From the NCBI GenBank assembly GCA_034434635.1, contig DAOTYX010000202.1, positions 12,061 through 76,060 of the forward strand: DNA of 64,000 bases, written 5' to 3'. The notes under the pieces were generated by a model that made no database searches, was not told where the DNA came from, and saw only the letters and a list, made by a program, of their open reading frames with translations. The translations under genes and the position numbers were made by a program. This document shows, piece after piece, positions 17,187 to 24,913 of the stretch (its first letter is position 1; each line of letters starts with the position of its first letter). This DNA is from DAOTYX01 sp034434635. GTDB taxonomy: Bacteria > Chloroflexota > Anaerolineae > B4-G1 > DUEL01.

Positions 17187-18547
17187 CCCGCGACCGTGGC
17201 CCCCGCACCGACCATGTTGAGGGCGATGGGCAGCAGCAGCACGCCCATGCAGTTCATCCGCCGCGAGCCCCACAACACCGGGATCAGGCCGATGCCGGTG
17301 GCGACAGCGCAGATGAGCAGGCTGTTCAGTCCGGCGCGCAGGGCGGAGGCGGCAGTTCCCCCGCCGGCCCACTCCCCCAAGGCCGGCGCCCCGGCCACGA
17401 TGAGCAGCAGGATCAGCAGCGTCCCTAGGCTGATCCAGCGGTAGTGGACCCTGGCGGTGATGCGGATCATCAGTCGGGTCATCAGTAGCAGCAAGAAGAA
17501 AGAGACCACTCCCGTCACTACCACGGCCGCCACCGCCAGGTAGTAGGTCTGCGGGGTGTAGGCGCTCCACAGGGTGCTCAGCATCCAGGCCATGCCGCCG
17601 CGGGTGAGGTGCAATCCGGGCACGAAGAAGAGCAGGAAACCGCCCACGTAGTACACCACCTTCGAGGCCCCCTGGGAGATGATGAACAGCCGGTCGTCCC
17701 GCTGCGCGGTGGCGTGGCCAGCGATGAAACCGCCGATGCCGCCGGTGACCACCGGAAAGAAGGCGGCGAACAGCCCGCCCAACGTTCCGGCGAAGACGCC
17801 GCGCAGCACCAGTCCGGGCGTGGCGTCCACGCTGCGGGCGATGAACTGCGGCGGCAGTTCGACGCGCGCCAGCAGGTTCTGGAGGATCCACGGCACGGCG
17901 AACAGGCCGACGAAGGCCGGCAGCAGGTTCTGGTAGGCGGAGTTGACCGGTAGCAGCGACCGGTACATCAGGACGAAACCCAGCAGGCCGGACAACAGGA
18001 AGGTCGCCAGGCCAGCGGTCAGGCTACGCCAGCCGTCCCACCAGCGGCGCAGCCCCGCCGGGGCGCGGTCGCTGCCCTTGGGCCACTCGCTGATGAGCAT
18101 GAAGGCAATGACGGTCCACAGGATCCACGGCAGATGGCGCTGGAGGATGGTGCGCAGGGCGGGGAAGAGAACGGGCGCGACAGGGGTCAGCAGGGCCAGG
18201 ACGGCAATCCCGCCCAGGCTGCCCAATCCGGTCAGCACCACTGCTTCATAACCGCGCTGCTGCATCAGGTACTTCTGTCCGGGCAGGACGACGAAGACGG
18301 TGGAGTCGTCGGGAGCGGAGAGGAAGATGCTGGGGATGGTGTTGAGGACGGCGTAGGCGGTGACCAGCCCCAGGAAGAGCATCGCCAGGTGTTGCGGCGG
18401 GACGAGTGGCCCCAGGGCGACCGTACCCAGGATGAGAAAGCCGGCTACGTTGTAGATGTGCAGCGCCGGCACGAGTGAGAGCAGCGAGGCGACCAGCGCG
18501 CCGACCAGGGCGAACGACAATCCGAGGCCTGCTTCTGCTAGCGACAT
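17165..18547 (-). CDS. TctA-like (tripartite tricarboxylate transporter, DUF112) membrane permease
   Basis: The 460-residue protein has about 11-12 hydrophobic segments. Gly-rich repeats such as VFAGTLGGLFAAFFPVVTGG, and LNTIPSIFLSAPDDST near residue 68, match the TctA/DUF112 permease fold. No TctB or TctC partner is nearby, so it may be a stand-alone form like those of archaea. Substrate is unknown; carboxylates are the family norm. The gene precedes and overlaps the rRNA-type methyltransferase. A 7-bp repeat array lies 14 bp upstream of its start codon. Confidence 0.72.
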   Translation of the reverse strand: MSLAEAGLGLSFALVGALVASLLSLVPALHIYNVAGFLILGTVALGPLVPPQHLAMLFLGLVTAYAVLNTIPSIFLSAPDDSTVFVVLPGQKYLMQQRGYEAVVLTGLGSLGGIAVLALLTPVAPVLFPALRTILQRHLPWILWTVIAFMLISEWPKGSDRAPAGLRRWWDGWRSLTAGLATFLLSGLLGFVLMYRSLLPVNSAYQNLLPAFVGLFAVPWILQNLLARVELPPQFIARSVDATPGLVLRGVFAGTLGGLFAAFFPVVTGGIGGFIAGHATAQRDDRLFIISQGASKVVYYVGGFLLFFVPGLHLTRGGMAWMLSTLWSAYTPQTYYLAVAAVVVTGVVSFFLLLLMTRLMIRITARVHYRWISLGTLLILLLIVAGAPALGEWAGGGTAASALRAGLNSLLICAVATGIGLIPVLWGSRRMNCMGVLLLPIALNMVGAGATVAGWLGLLG

Positions 18548-18560
18548 GGGGTTACCTCAG

Positions 18561-18609
18561 CGTGAAACGTGAAACGTAAAACGTAAAACGTAAAGCGTGA
18601 AGCGTGACA
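18561..18609 (+). repeat. Heptameric tandem repeat array, 7 units
   Basis: Seven 7-mers of the CGTGAAA/CGTAAAA type run in phase. The unit is a rotation of the AAAACGT family seen at 872-976. It fills the gap between the OB-fold lipoprotein gene and the permease gene. Confidence 0.88.
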
Positions 18610-18624
18610 TGTGTTTTCTTGCCT

Positions 18625-19467
18625 CTATTCCACGACCACATCGTAGGGCAGCGTGGGTTGGATCTCCAGCGTGCCCCGGTAGATGGTGACGGTGCCGACG
18701 GCGCGCACCCGGCTGCCTGGCGTGCCCAATGCGGTGTTGTTGGGGATGCGGTCGAGCACGTTGCGCCAGATGAAAAGGACGATCTCATTCGTGCCATCCC
18801 CCAAGACTACCTGGACGGCGCTCTCGAAGCCGCTGACGCGCACGATCTCTCCCTCAACCATCACCCGTTGCCCCTCGTGGGCCGGACTGAGTTCGCCGAT
18901 GTGGAGGATGGGCGCCTGGGGACCGGCCGGCTCCAATACCTGCACTCCGCCGCCCCACGACGGCTCGATCTGCAATTCCCCTTCGTACTGCCCCACGGTG
19001 CCGGTCACGCGCACCCGCGCCCCCACGTTCAGCCCGGCCCGGTCCCAGCAGTCGTCGTAGACGTTGTGCCACATCAGCAGCACCACCTGTCCGGTGCCAT
19101 CGTCGAGGGTAAACTTGAAGCCGCTGGAAAAAGAGGCGGTGGCGATCACCGTCCCGCCTACCGTAACCTCCTGGCCGACCATGCCGGCCAGCATGCCGAT
19201 GGGGGTCAACGGGATGACCGTCTCGGTCGGGGTGGCGGCGGGGGTGGGGGAGGGGGCTGTAGTCGGCGAGGCGGTCGGTGTCGGAGAAGGAGTGGAGGAT
19301 GGGGCCGCTGTGGGCGGGAGAGGGGTGGGGCAGGGCGTGGCGGCCTCCGGCGGATGCGTGGGCGGCAGGCTCACCGGCCTGGCGGTGGGGGTGGCCTGCT
19401 GCGCCGCACCGCCGCACCCGGCGGTCAGCAGGATAGCCATCACAGCCAGCAGAGAGAACCTCTTCAT
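18625..19467 (-). CDS. Lipoprotein with two OB-fold domains
   Basis: This 280-residue protein has a lipoprotein signal with lipobox LLTAGC. A Thr-Pro-Ser-rich spacer of about 70 residues is followed by two OB-fold domains of the tRNA-anticodon/nucleic-acid-binding type. Each contains a core such as FTLDDGTGQVVLLMW or VVLGDGTNEIVLFIW and ends in YEGELQIEP/YRGTLEIQP. The ATG at 19467 is preferred because an upstream in-frame GTG is part of the GGGAGGTG ribosome site. It is the third gene of a set with the Cache-HAMP protein and the four-OB-fold protein. Function outside the membrane is unknown; a ligand other than nucleic acid is possible. Confidence 0.78.
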   Translation of the reverse strand: MKRFSLLAVMAILLTAGCGGAAQQATPTARPVSLPPTHPPEAATPCPTPLPPTAAPSSTPSPTPTASPTTAPSPTPAATPTETVIPLTPIGMLAGMVGQEVTVGGTVIATASFSSGFKFTLDDGTGQVVLLMWHNVYDDCWDRAGLNVGARVRVTGTVGQYEGELQIEPSWGGGVQVLEPAGPQAPILHIGELSPAHEGQRVMVEGEIVRVSGFESAVQVVLGDGTNEIVLFIWRNVLDRIPNNTALGTPGSRVRAVGTVTIYRGTLEIQPTLPYDVVVE

Positions 19468-19469
19468 GC

Positions 19470-20498
19470 TCACCTCCCGGTCTCCGTGTCTCCGTGTCTC
19501 TGTGTCTCTGTATCTCCGCGTCTCCGCATCTGCTGCACCTTTCCCTGGAGTTCCTTGAACTGTTCTGTCTCCGTGATCGCTGCCACCTGGCGCGCCCGCT
19601 TCACCTCGTCAATCTCGATCCGCAACTGGCGAATCTGGGAGTGGAGTTCAGACTCCCGTGTCTGTACCTGCTGCGCCATACGGTCGAAGACGCGAGCCAG
19701 CCGTCCCAGGTCGTCGCGACGGGAGGCTTCCGCGGACAGTTGCTCGGAGCGGTACCCGCCCTGTTCCAGCGCCACAGCGGCCTGAATGAGACGGCCGGTG
19801 GGCTGGCTGATCCCCCAGGCCAGCCGCAACGCCACGCCGAGCGCCAGCAGCCCAACCAGTATCACGGCAGCGATCAGGTAGCCGCGCGTCTGGCGGGTGA
19901 TGGCGGCGATCTGGGCTGCTGTCTCACGGACCGGACGGTGGAACTCGTCAATGTAGGTCGTGGCGGCCACGCGCAGGGGGGTACCGGTCACGGGTACGCA
20001 GCACATGTACTTGTCGCGGATGACGCCGTCGCCGTTCTGCCAGGCGTAATAGCCGCAGGAGACCGTCCCGTCCAGGCTGGCCTCCATAATGGCCCAGAAG
20101 GCCGGAAGCGAATCCGCCAGGCTGTGCATGTCGCTGCCAACGATGGCCGGATTGACGTGGAAGTGGGTGATGGCGTCGCTGTCGAACACCGCCGTGTAGC
20201 CGGTCTCCCCCACCGGCTGAACGGCGATGGCTGCCAGGTCCGCATCGCCCTCCAACTGCGCTGCCGGCCATTCCAGGCGGTCGGGGTGGGCGGCCAGATA
20301 CAGCCCCACCTGGGCCGCGACGTCCTCCGCCCGCTGGCGAATGGCCATCTCGCCCAGACGGTTGAGCGCCGCTGTGCTCTGCTCCAGAGCCAGATCGCCG
20401 ACCCGTTCCGTGGCCTCCAGGCTGGCGACGCTGAGGGCAACCAGCGGGAGGATGGAGACGGTCAGGAAGGAGAGCACAAGCCGGGTGGTGATCTTCAT
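19470..20498 (-). CDS. Cache-like sensor with HAMP domain and coiled coil, no output domain
   Basis: The 342-residue protein has a transmembrane segment at about residues 8-28 and an extracytoplasmic sensor region of single-Cache type with DAITHFHVNPAIVGSDMHSL. A second transmembrane segment (about 206-228), a HAMP domain and a coiled coil follow. There is no kinase, cyclase or methyl-accepting domain. The C-terminus, RRRGDTETQRHGDTETGR, is encoded by 8-bp repeats, so an original output or end may have been replaced. GGAGGAAT lies before the ATG. It sits between two OB-fold protein genes with near-zero spacing, so the three probably act together in envelope sensing. Confidence 0.75.
   Translation of the reverse strand: MKITTRLVLSFLTVSILPLVALSVASLEATERVGDLALEQSTAALNRLGEMAIRQRAEDVAAQVGLYLAAHPDRLEWPAAQLEGDADLAAIAVQPVGETGYTAVFDSDAITHFHVNPAIVGSDMHSLADSLPAFWAIMEASLDGTVSCGYYAWQNGDGVIRDKYMCCVPVTGTPLRVAATTYIDEFHRPVRETAAQIAAITRQTRGYLIAAVILVGLLALGVALRLAWGISQPTGRLIQAAVALEQGGYRSEQLSAEASRRDDLGRLARVFDRMAQQVQTRESELHSQIRQLRIEIDEVKRARQVAAITETEQFKELQGKVQQMRRRGDTETQRHGDTETGR
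19481..19528 (+). repeat. Octameric tandem repeat, 6 units, coding
   Basis: Six 8-mers of the TCTCCGTG type run in tandem (TCTCTGTG, TCTCCGCG variants). Read on the minus strand they encode the Gly-Asp-Thr-Glu-Thr tail of the Cache-HAMP protein. The period is 8 bp, not 7 as in the other arrays. Confidence 0.88.
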
Positions 20499-20499
20499 C

Positions 20500-21879
20500 T
20501 TATTCCTCCAGCAAGACGACATCCGTTGGCAGAGGGGGGACCAGTTCCAGGGCGCCGCGGTATTCCTGAACCTTGCCAGTGACCTGCACCCTCGCGCCGG
20601 GCTGCAGCCTCTCTCGAGCCGACAGGCGCTGGTAGATGTCGTCCCACACCACCACCTGTATCTCACTTGTGCCGTCGTTTATCCACAACCACTGCCCTCG
20701 GGAGAAGGGCTCAGCGCGGGTGATGTTGCCGACCACCGTCACCGTTGCGCCCACGTCAGCAGCGCCGAGTGTGGCGATCTGCCGTGCGGGCGGCAGAGTC
20801 TCCCCGGCGGCCAGCACCGTCACGTCTATTGGGCGCTGCGGGAGTACCTCCAGCGCGCCGCGGTAGATAGAGACCTCGCCCATCACCCGCGCCTGCGCTC
20901 CGGCGGTCAGCGGCGTGGTAATGGGCAGGCCGCTGTAGATGTCCTGCCAGAGGAGCACGGTTATTCTGCCTGTGCCGTCATCCAACCCGAACTTGACGCC
21001 AGCCGAGAAGGGGTCCACCTCGGTGACTCTGCCCTCGACGATCACCATGCGCCCGGCGTCGGCTGTGCTGAGGTTGCCGATGCTCACCCCCTCGGCCACG
21101 GGCACTTCTTCCGCCAGAAGCCGCACATCCACCACCGAGGCGGGCACCAGTTGCGGGGTATCGCGGTAGAGCGAGACGGCGGCGGTCACCTCCACTGACT
21201 GGCCCATCTCCAGGGGGAGGAGCGCGCCGGTCAGCGCCTGCAGGCTTTCATCCACGGCCACGTCTATCGTGCCGCTGGCGTCGCGCAGAGTGATGAGGGT
21301 GAGCCCCTCGTACGGGGTGCTGACCGCCCACACCTGTCCACGCACCTGCACGCGGCGGAACTGGTCATCGGCGGTGATGGAGCCGATCTCCCGCGGCTCC
21401 GCATCGGGCCTCACGATCCGCAGGTGCTCAGGCACGTTGAGGGTCATGGCCACGTTGTCCTCGCGCACGCGCAGCGTGCCGGCGACGGAGACGCGGTCGC
21501 CCAGTGCGGGGAGATTGCTGGCGGCGCGCAGCGCTTCGCTCTGCTGTCGGTAGACGTTGACGCGCATCTCGGCGCCGCTGCCGTCCCCGACGGTGAAGGC
21601 CAGGTAGCCGGACTCCTCGTCGAAGGTGGGGCTGCGCACCACCCAACCCTCCACGCGGACGTAGGCCATGTTCATCGTCGCGCCGGCCTGGTCAACGGAG
21701 ATGACGGGGGCCTCGGCGCGGACGGCGGCGAACCACAGCGCCGCCAGGCCGACCGTCGCCAGCACGAGCGCGGCGATCTTCACCACGCGGATGGGCAGCC
21801 GTCCGCTCAGGCGTGCGCCGCAGTAGGGACAGGCTTCGTAAGGGCCAACATACCGTCCGCAACTGGGACAATGGCTCAT
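20500..21879 (-). CDS. Zinc-ribbon membrane protein with four OB-fold domains
   Basis: The 459-residue protein starts with a zinc ribbon (CPSCGRYVGPYEACPYCG), followed by one transmembrane helix at about residues 33-53. The remaining 400 residues form four OB-fold repeats. The third and fourth contain KFGLDDGTGRITVLLWQDIY and INDGTSEIQVVVWDDIY, closely like those of the lipoprotein at 18625. Topology suggests the ribbon is inside and the OB folds outside the membrane. The ATG at 21879 is preferred over GTG at 21885, which belongs to the GGGAGGTG ribosome site. It leads the minus-strand set and has a plausible promoter. Ligand is unknown. Confidence 0.78.
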   Translation of the reverse strand: MSHCPSCGRYVGPYEACPYCGARLSGRLPIRVVKIAALVLATVGLAALWFAAVRAEAPVISVDQAGATMNMAYVRVEGWVVRSPTFDEESGYLAFTVGDGSGAEMRVNVYRQQSEALRAASNLPALGDRVSVAGTLRVREDNVAMTLNVPEHLRIVRPDAEPREIGSITADDQFRRVQVRGQVWAVSTPYEGLTLITLRDASGTIDVAVDESLQALTGALLPLEMGQSVEVTAAVSLYRDTPQLVPASVVDVRLLAEEVPVAEGVSIGNLSTADAGRMVIVEGRVTEVDPFSAGVKFGLDDGTGRITVLLWQDIYSGLPITTPLTAGAQARVMGEVSIYRGALEVLPQRPIDVTVLAAGETLPPARQIATLGAADVGATVTVVGNITRAEPFSRGQWLWINDGTSEIQVVVWDDIYQRLSARERLQPGARVQVTGKVQEYRGALELVPPLPTDVVLLEE

Positions 21880-21906
21880 GTTCACCTCCCGGGGCGGATG
21901 CCCCCA

Positions 21907-21934
21907 AATATACTCGGAGTGGCGGGTTTGTCCA
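21907..21934 (-). promoter_or_regulatory. Promoter for the OB-fold/Cache-HAMP set
   Basis: On the minus strand TGGACA (21929-21934) and TATATT (21907-21912) are 16 bp apart. The start codon lies 28 bp downstream, after a small GGGGC/GCCCC hairpin and GGGAGGTG. Confidence 0.6.
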
Positions 21935-21952
21935 GTGGAGGTTGGAGCCTTC

Positions 21953-21980
21953 TTGACATCTTGCCGCAGCAGAGTACACT
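21953..21980 (+). promoter_or_regulatory. Promoter of radC giving a leaderless or near-leaderless mRNA
   Basis: TTGACA (21953-21958) and TACACT (21975-21980) are 16 bp apart. The radC ATG is at 21990, so transcription would begin about 3 bases before or at the start codon. No Shine-Dalgarno sequence fits. Confidence 0.72.
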
Positions 21981-21989
21981 ACAGTTACC

Positions 21990-22712
21990 ATGAACGCCAA
22001 CAACGCAGCCACATCGTACGTTCCCACGATCAGAGAACTGCCGGCTCAGGAGCGGCCGCGCGAGCGATTGGCGCGGCTGGGCGCGGGGGCGCTTTCGACC
22101 GCCGAGCTGCTGGCTATCGTGCTTCACACCGGCAGCGGCGGGGAAAACGTCCTCGCCCTGGCGAGTCGGTTGCTGGCCCGTCACGGCGGGCTGGCTGGCC
22201 TGGCGCGCGCCAGCCTGGCTCAGCTGGTGGCGGAAAGGGGGGTCGGTGTCGCCAAGGCGGCGCAACTGCAGGCGGCGCTCGAACTGGGACGTCGCCTCAC
22301 CCTTGCCGCGCCGGAGGAGCGCCCCCAGATCCGCTCCCCTGGCGACGCCGCCGCGCTGCTGATGGCCGAACTGAGCCACCGCGAGCAGGAGCACCTCTGG
22401 GTGCTCTTCCTGGACACGCGCAACCGCGTCCTGGGGGGCGAGTCGGTTTACAAAGGCAGCCTGAACCAGTCGCATGTGCGCGTCGGCGACGTCTTCCGCG
22501 AGGCGGTGCGCCGCAACTGCGCGGCGATCATCGTCGCCCACAACCATCCCTCCGGCGACCCCAGCCCTTCGCCGGAGGATGTCAGCGTCACCCGTGAACT
22601 GGTCTCTGCGGGGCGACTGTTGGGCATCGAACTCCTGGATCACCTGGTTATTGGCCATCAGCGCTGGGTGAGCCTGCGCGAGCGTGGACTGGGCTTCGAG
22701 ACGGGAGGCTGA
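21990..22712 (+). CDS. radC: RadC family (JAB/MPN+ metalloprotease-fold) protein
   Basis: The 240-residue protein has the N-terminal helix-hairpin-helix region ([21 protein letters not shown]) and a C-terminal JAB domain with the metal motif [14 protein letters not shown]. The family is historically called DNA repair protein RadC, but its real role is uncertain and a link to repair has been questioned. The upstream Glu and the HxH-Ser-Asp set needed for a JAMM zinc site appear present. The gene has its own promoter and probably a leaderless transcript. The M23 peptidase gene follows 1 base after the stop. Confidence 0.93.
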   Translation: MNANNAATSYVPTIRELPAQERPRERLARLGAGALSTAELLAIVLHTGSGGENVLALASRLLARHGGLAGLARASLAQLVAERGVGVAKAAQLQAALELGRRLTLAAPEERPQIRSPGDAAALLMAELSHREQEHLWVLFLDTRNRVLGGESVYKGSLNQSHVRVGDVFREAVRRNCAAIIVAHNHPSGDPSPSPEDVSVTRELVSAGRLLGIELLDHLVIGHQRWVSLRERGLGFETGG

Positions 22713-22713
22713 G

Positions 22714-23481
22714 ATGAGCAATGGGTCTGACGAAGCACCACCGCAGGGAGCGCCTCGGGAGCAGTATGAGCGCACCTATCTGCTCCTCCCGCCGCACGCC
22801 GATGCGTCGTGGGCGCGTGCGGTGGTGCGGGCCACCTGGGGCAGCCATCGCTTCACCATCGGCGGCAGCGCCGATGACGCTGGTATCGGCGCGCTGGCTT
22901 ACCGGCGCGTGATCGCCATCAACCCCGCCGATTGGGGAGATGACCTGGCCACCTTCTTCGCCCGTTACTACCCAGGTGTCACCTATATCCCCATCGCTGC
23001 CCAGAACCCCTATCAGGTGCAGGGTCGCCTCCTGGCCTTCTGCCTCCGCGAGAGCGGCATCGCCCTGGCCTACCCCACAACCCACCAACCTCGGCAGGTC
23101 ACCGGCGAGTTCGGCATTGACCGGGGCTCCTATTTCCACAACGGGCTGGACCTGGCCTCTTCCTGGGATCACACCCACGACGAGGCTCTGGCCGCTGCGG
23201 ACGGGGAGGTGATGGTCGCCGGTCTCAATGCTGCTGAGTCCTGGTTCGGGTACCAGGTCCGCCTGCGCTGCGCCCTGCCCAACGGTCAGTACCTGTGGTT
23301 GCGGTATGCTCATCTCAAGCCGCAGGCGGAGGGGGGCATATACGTGGCGGTGGGGCAGCGCGTGACGCGCGGGGAGAGGTTGGGCCGGCCGGACAGTACA
23401 GGGCAGAGCACTGGCGATCACCTCCACTTCGACGTCAAGGTGGGGGAGGGGTACGCGGACCCGCAGATGCTGATCGCCTAG
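22714..23481 (+). CDS. M23 family metallopeptidase with novel N-terminal module
   Basis: The 255-residue protein has a C-terminal LytM/M23 domain. HNGLDLA gives the first His and Asp of the zinc site and GDHLHFDV gives the later HxH; such enzymes cut peptidoglycan cross-links. The N-terminal ~90 residues (REQYERTYLLLPPHADASW, then TIGGSADDAGIGAL, then WGDDLATFFARYYPG) are not recognised and recur at the end of the next gene's product. No signal peptide or membrane segment is visible, which is odd for a wall hydrolase. GGGAGG precedes the ATG. The gene follows radC directly. Confidence 0.8.
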   Translation: MSNGSDEAPPQGAPREQYERTYLLLPPHADASWARAVVRATWGSHRFTIGGSADDAGIGALAYRRVIAINPADWGDDLATFFARYYPGVTYIPIAAQNPYQVQGRLLAFCLRESGIALAYPTTHQPRQVTGEFGIDRGSYFHNGLDLASSWDHTHDEALAAADGEVMVAGLNAAESWFGYQVRLRCALPNGQYLWLRYAHLKPQAEGGIYVAVGQRVTRGERLGRPDSTGQSTGDHLHFDVKVGEGYADPQMLIA

Positions 23482-23490
23482 CGTGTCGCT

Positions 23491-23518
23491 GACAGACGAC
23501 GGACCACAGACGACGGAA
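23491..23518 (+). repeat. Short heptameric repeat, 4 units
   Basis: Four 7-mers of the GACAGAC/GACGGAC/CACAGAC type sit between the M23 gene and the next gene. They belong to the same family as the array at 8068-8200. Confidence 0.8.
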
Positions 23519-23529
23519 AGGAGCATCCG

Positions 23530-24867
23530 ATGGCTGACAACCTGTTGCACAATGGAGACTTTGAGGCGGATTGGTCAGAAGAGCAGTCCCACCGTTGCAT
23601 GATCTTCCCCACCCAGGGGCAGCCTTATCCGGCTGAGCGGGGCAACATCTTCACTCCGCCGCACTGGACGGTGTGGTTCCTTCACGGCTTGCCCGTACAG
23701 CACGACCCCAGCAACACCGTGGGGTGGGCTCAGCCGGAGGTTCGTGACGCCTGGGCCAGCGGCGACCCGCGGCGGGTGCGGGCCGGCCAGAAGGCGGTGC
23801 TCTTCTTCACCTTCTTCCGCATCCACGATGGGGGGTTCTTCCAGCAGGTCGCAACCCAGCCGGGCACCCGCCTGCGCCTCAGCGCCTGGGCGCATGCCTG
23901 GAGCAACCATAAGGACCCCAACCATCCTGATCTCTATCCTCATCCTGATGACCCGCGCTGGAGCGAGGGACAGGGTGTGGGCTACAACAACTTCTACGCC
24001 ACCGAGGGCCAGGTCAGCGACGCGGGGGCAAAGAACTTCACTTTCTGGGTGGGCATTGACCCCACCGGCGGCACGAACCCCTACGCCTCGAGCGTGGTTT
24101 GGGGACAGGGAGCGCACATCTACAACGCCTATCGGCAGGTGCCGGCGGTGGAGGCGGTGGCGCAGGGCAACACCGTGACGGTCTTCCTGCGCTCGCGGGC
24201 GCTGTGGCCCTTCAAGCATTGCGATGCCTACTGGGACGAGGCCATGCTGGAGGTCGTCGCTCCCCCAGCCCAGACGGAAATCGTTTTTGAGCCTGCCGCG
24301 CCGCAGGCGGAGGAGACCGTGCAGGCGACGGTCGTCTCGAACCAGCCGTATCAGAACACCGGCCTGCGGGTGAACGATCCCACCGGGGCGACGGTGCCGG
24401 TGACCGCTGTGCCTGTCACCCCGCCGGCGGGGCAGTACGCCTGGCGGTGGAGTTTCACCCCTGTTGTGGCCGGGACGCACGCGGTGGTCTTCACCGCCGC
24501 CGGTGGGGCGCAACAGCCGCTCAGCACCACCCTCGTTGTCCGGCCGCGGCCCGTCCAGCCGCCGACCGGTCTGCCGCGGGAGCAGTACTCTCGCACGTAC
24601 GTCCTGCTGCCGCCTCAGGCGGGACCGGAATGGGTGGAAGCGATCCTCGACAGTGGGGCATGGGAGCGGAACCGCTGGACCATCGGCGGCAGCGCCGATG
24701 ACGCCGGTATTGGCGCGCTGGCGGACAAGACGGTGCTGGCGGTGAACCCGCAGGCCTGGGGAGACGATCTGGCGGCCTTCTTCCGGCGCTACTACCCGGG
24801 TACCCGCTACGTCCCCCTCAACGCTGCCACGCCCGCCGAGTTGCGACGCCTGCTGGAGAACCGCTGA
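23530..24867 (+). CDS. Multidomain protein ending in the same novel module as the M23 gene
   Basis: The 445-residue protein begins NLLHNGDFEADW, typical of jelly-roll carbohydrate-binding-like domains, which fill about residues 1-250. An Ig-like segment follows (about 255-345). The C-terminus (REQYSRTYVLLPPQAGPEW, TIGGSADDAGIGAL, WGDDLAAFFRRYYPG) is a second copy of the ~90-residue module of the preceding peptidase. No signal peptide is seen. Adjacency and the shared module suggest the two proteins act on the same target or assemble together. Function is otherwise unknown. It ends 46 bp from a convergent gene, with a strong hairpin between. Confidence 0.75.
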   Translation: MADNLLHNGDFEADWSEEQSHRCMIFPTQGQPYPAERGNIFTPPHWTVWFLHGLPVQHDPSNTVGWAQPEVRDAWASGDPRRVRAGQKAVLFFTFFRIHDGGFFQQVATQPGTRLRLSAWAHAWSNHKDPNHPDLYPHPDDPRWSEGQGVGYNNFYATEGQVSDAGAKNFTFWVGIDPTGGTNPYASSVVWGQGAHIYNAYRQVPAVEAVAQGNTVTVFLRSRALWPFKHCDAYWDEAMLEVVAPPAQTEIVFEPAAPQAEETVQATVVSNQPYQNTGLRVNDPTGATVPVTAVPVTPPAGQYAWRWSFTPVVAGTHAVVFTAAGGAQQPLSTTLVVRPRPVQPPTGLPREQYSRTYVLLPPQAGPEWVEAILDSGAWERNRWTIGGSADDAGIGALADKTVLAVNPQAWGDDLAAFFRRYYPGTRYVPLNAATPAELRRLLENR

Positions 24868-24875
24868 TCGGTGGC

Positions 24876-24900
24876 TGGGCGCGGTCAGAGGCCGCGCCCA
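24876..24900. terminator. Hairpin between convergent genes (possible bidirectional terminator)
   Basis: TGGGCGCGG (24876-24884) and CCGCGCCCA (24892-24900) form a perfect 9-bp stem with a 7-nt loop between two converging genes. A U-tract is lacking. The core matches palindromes at 2050 and 44273. Confidence 0.55.
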
Positions 24901-24913
24901 CACCCTCTGCCGA

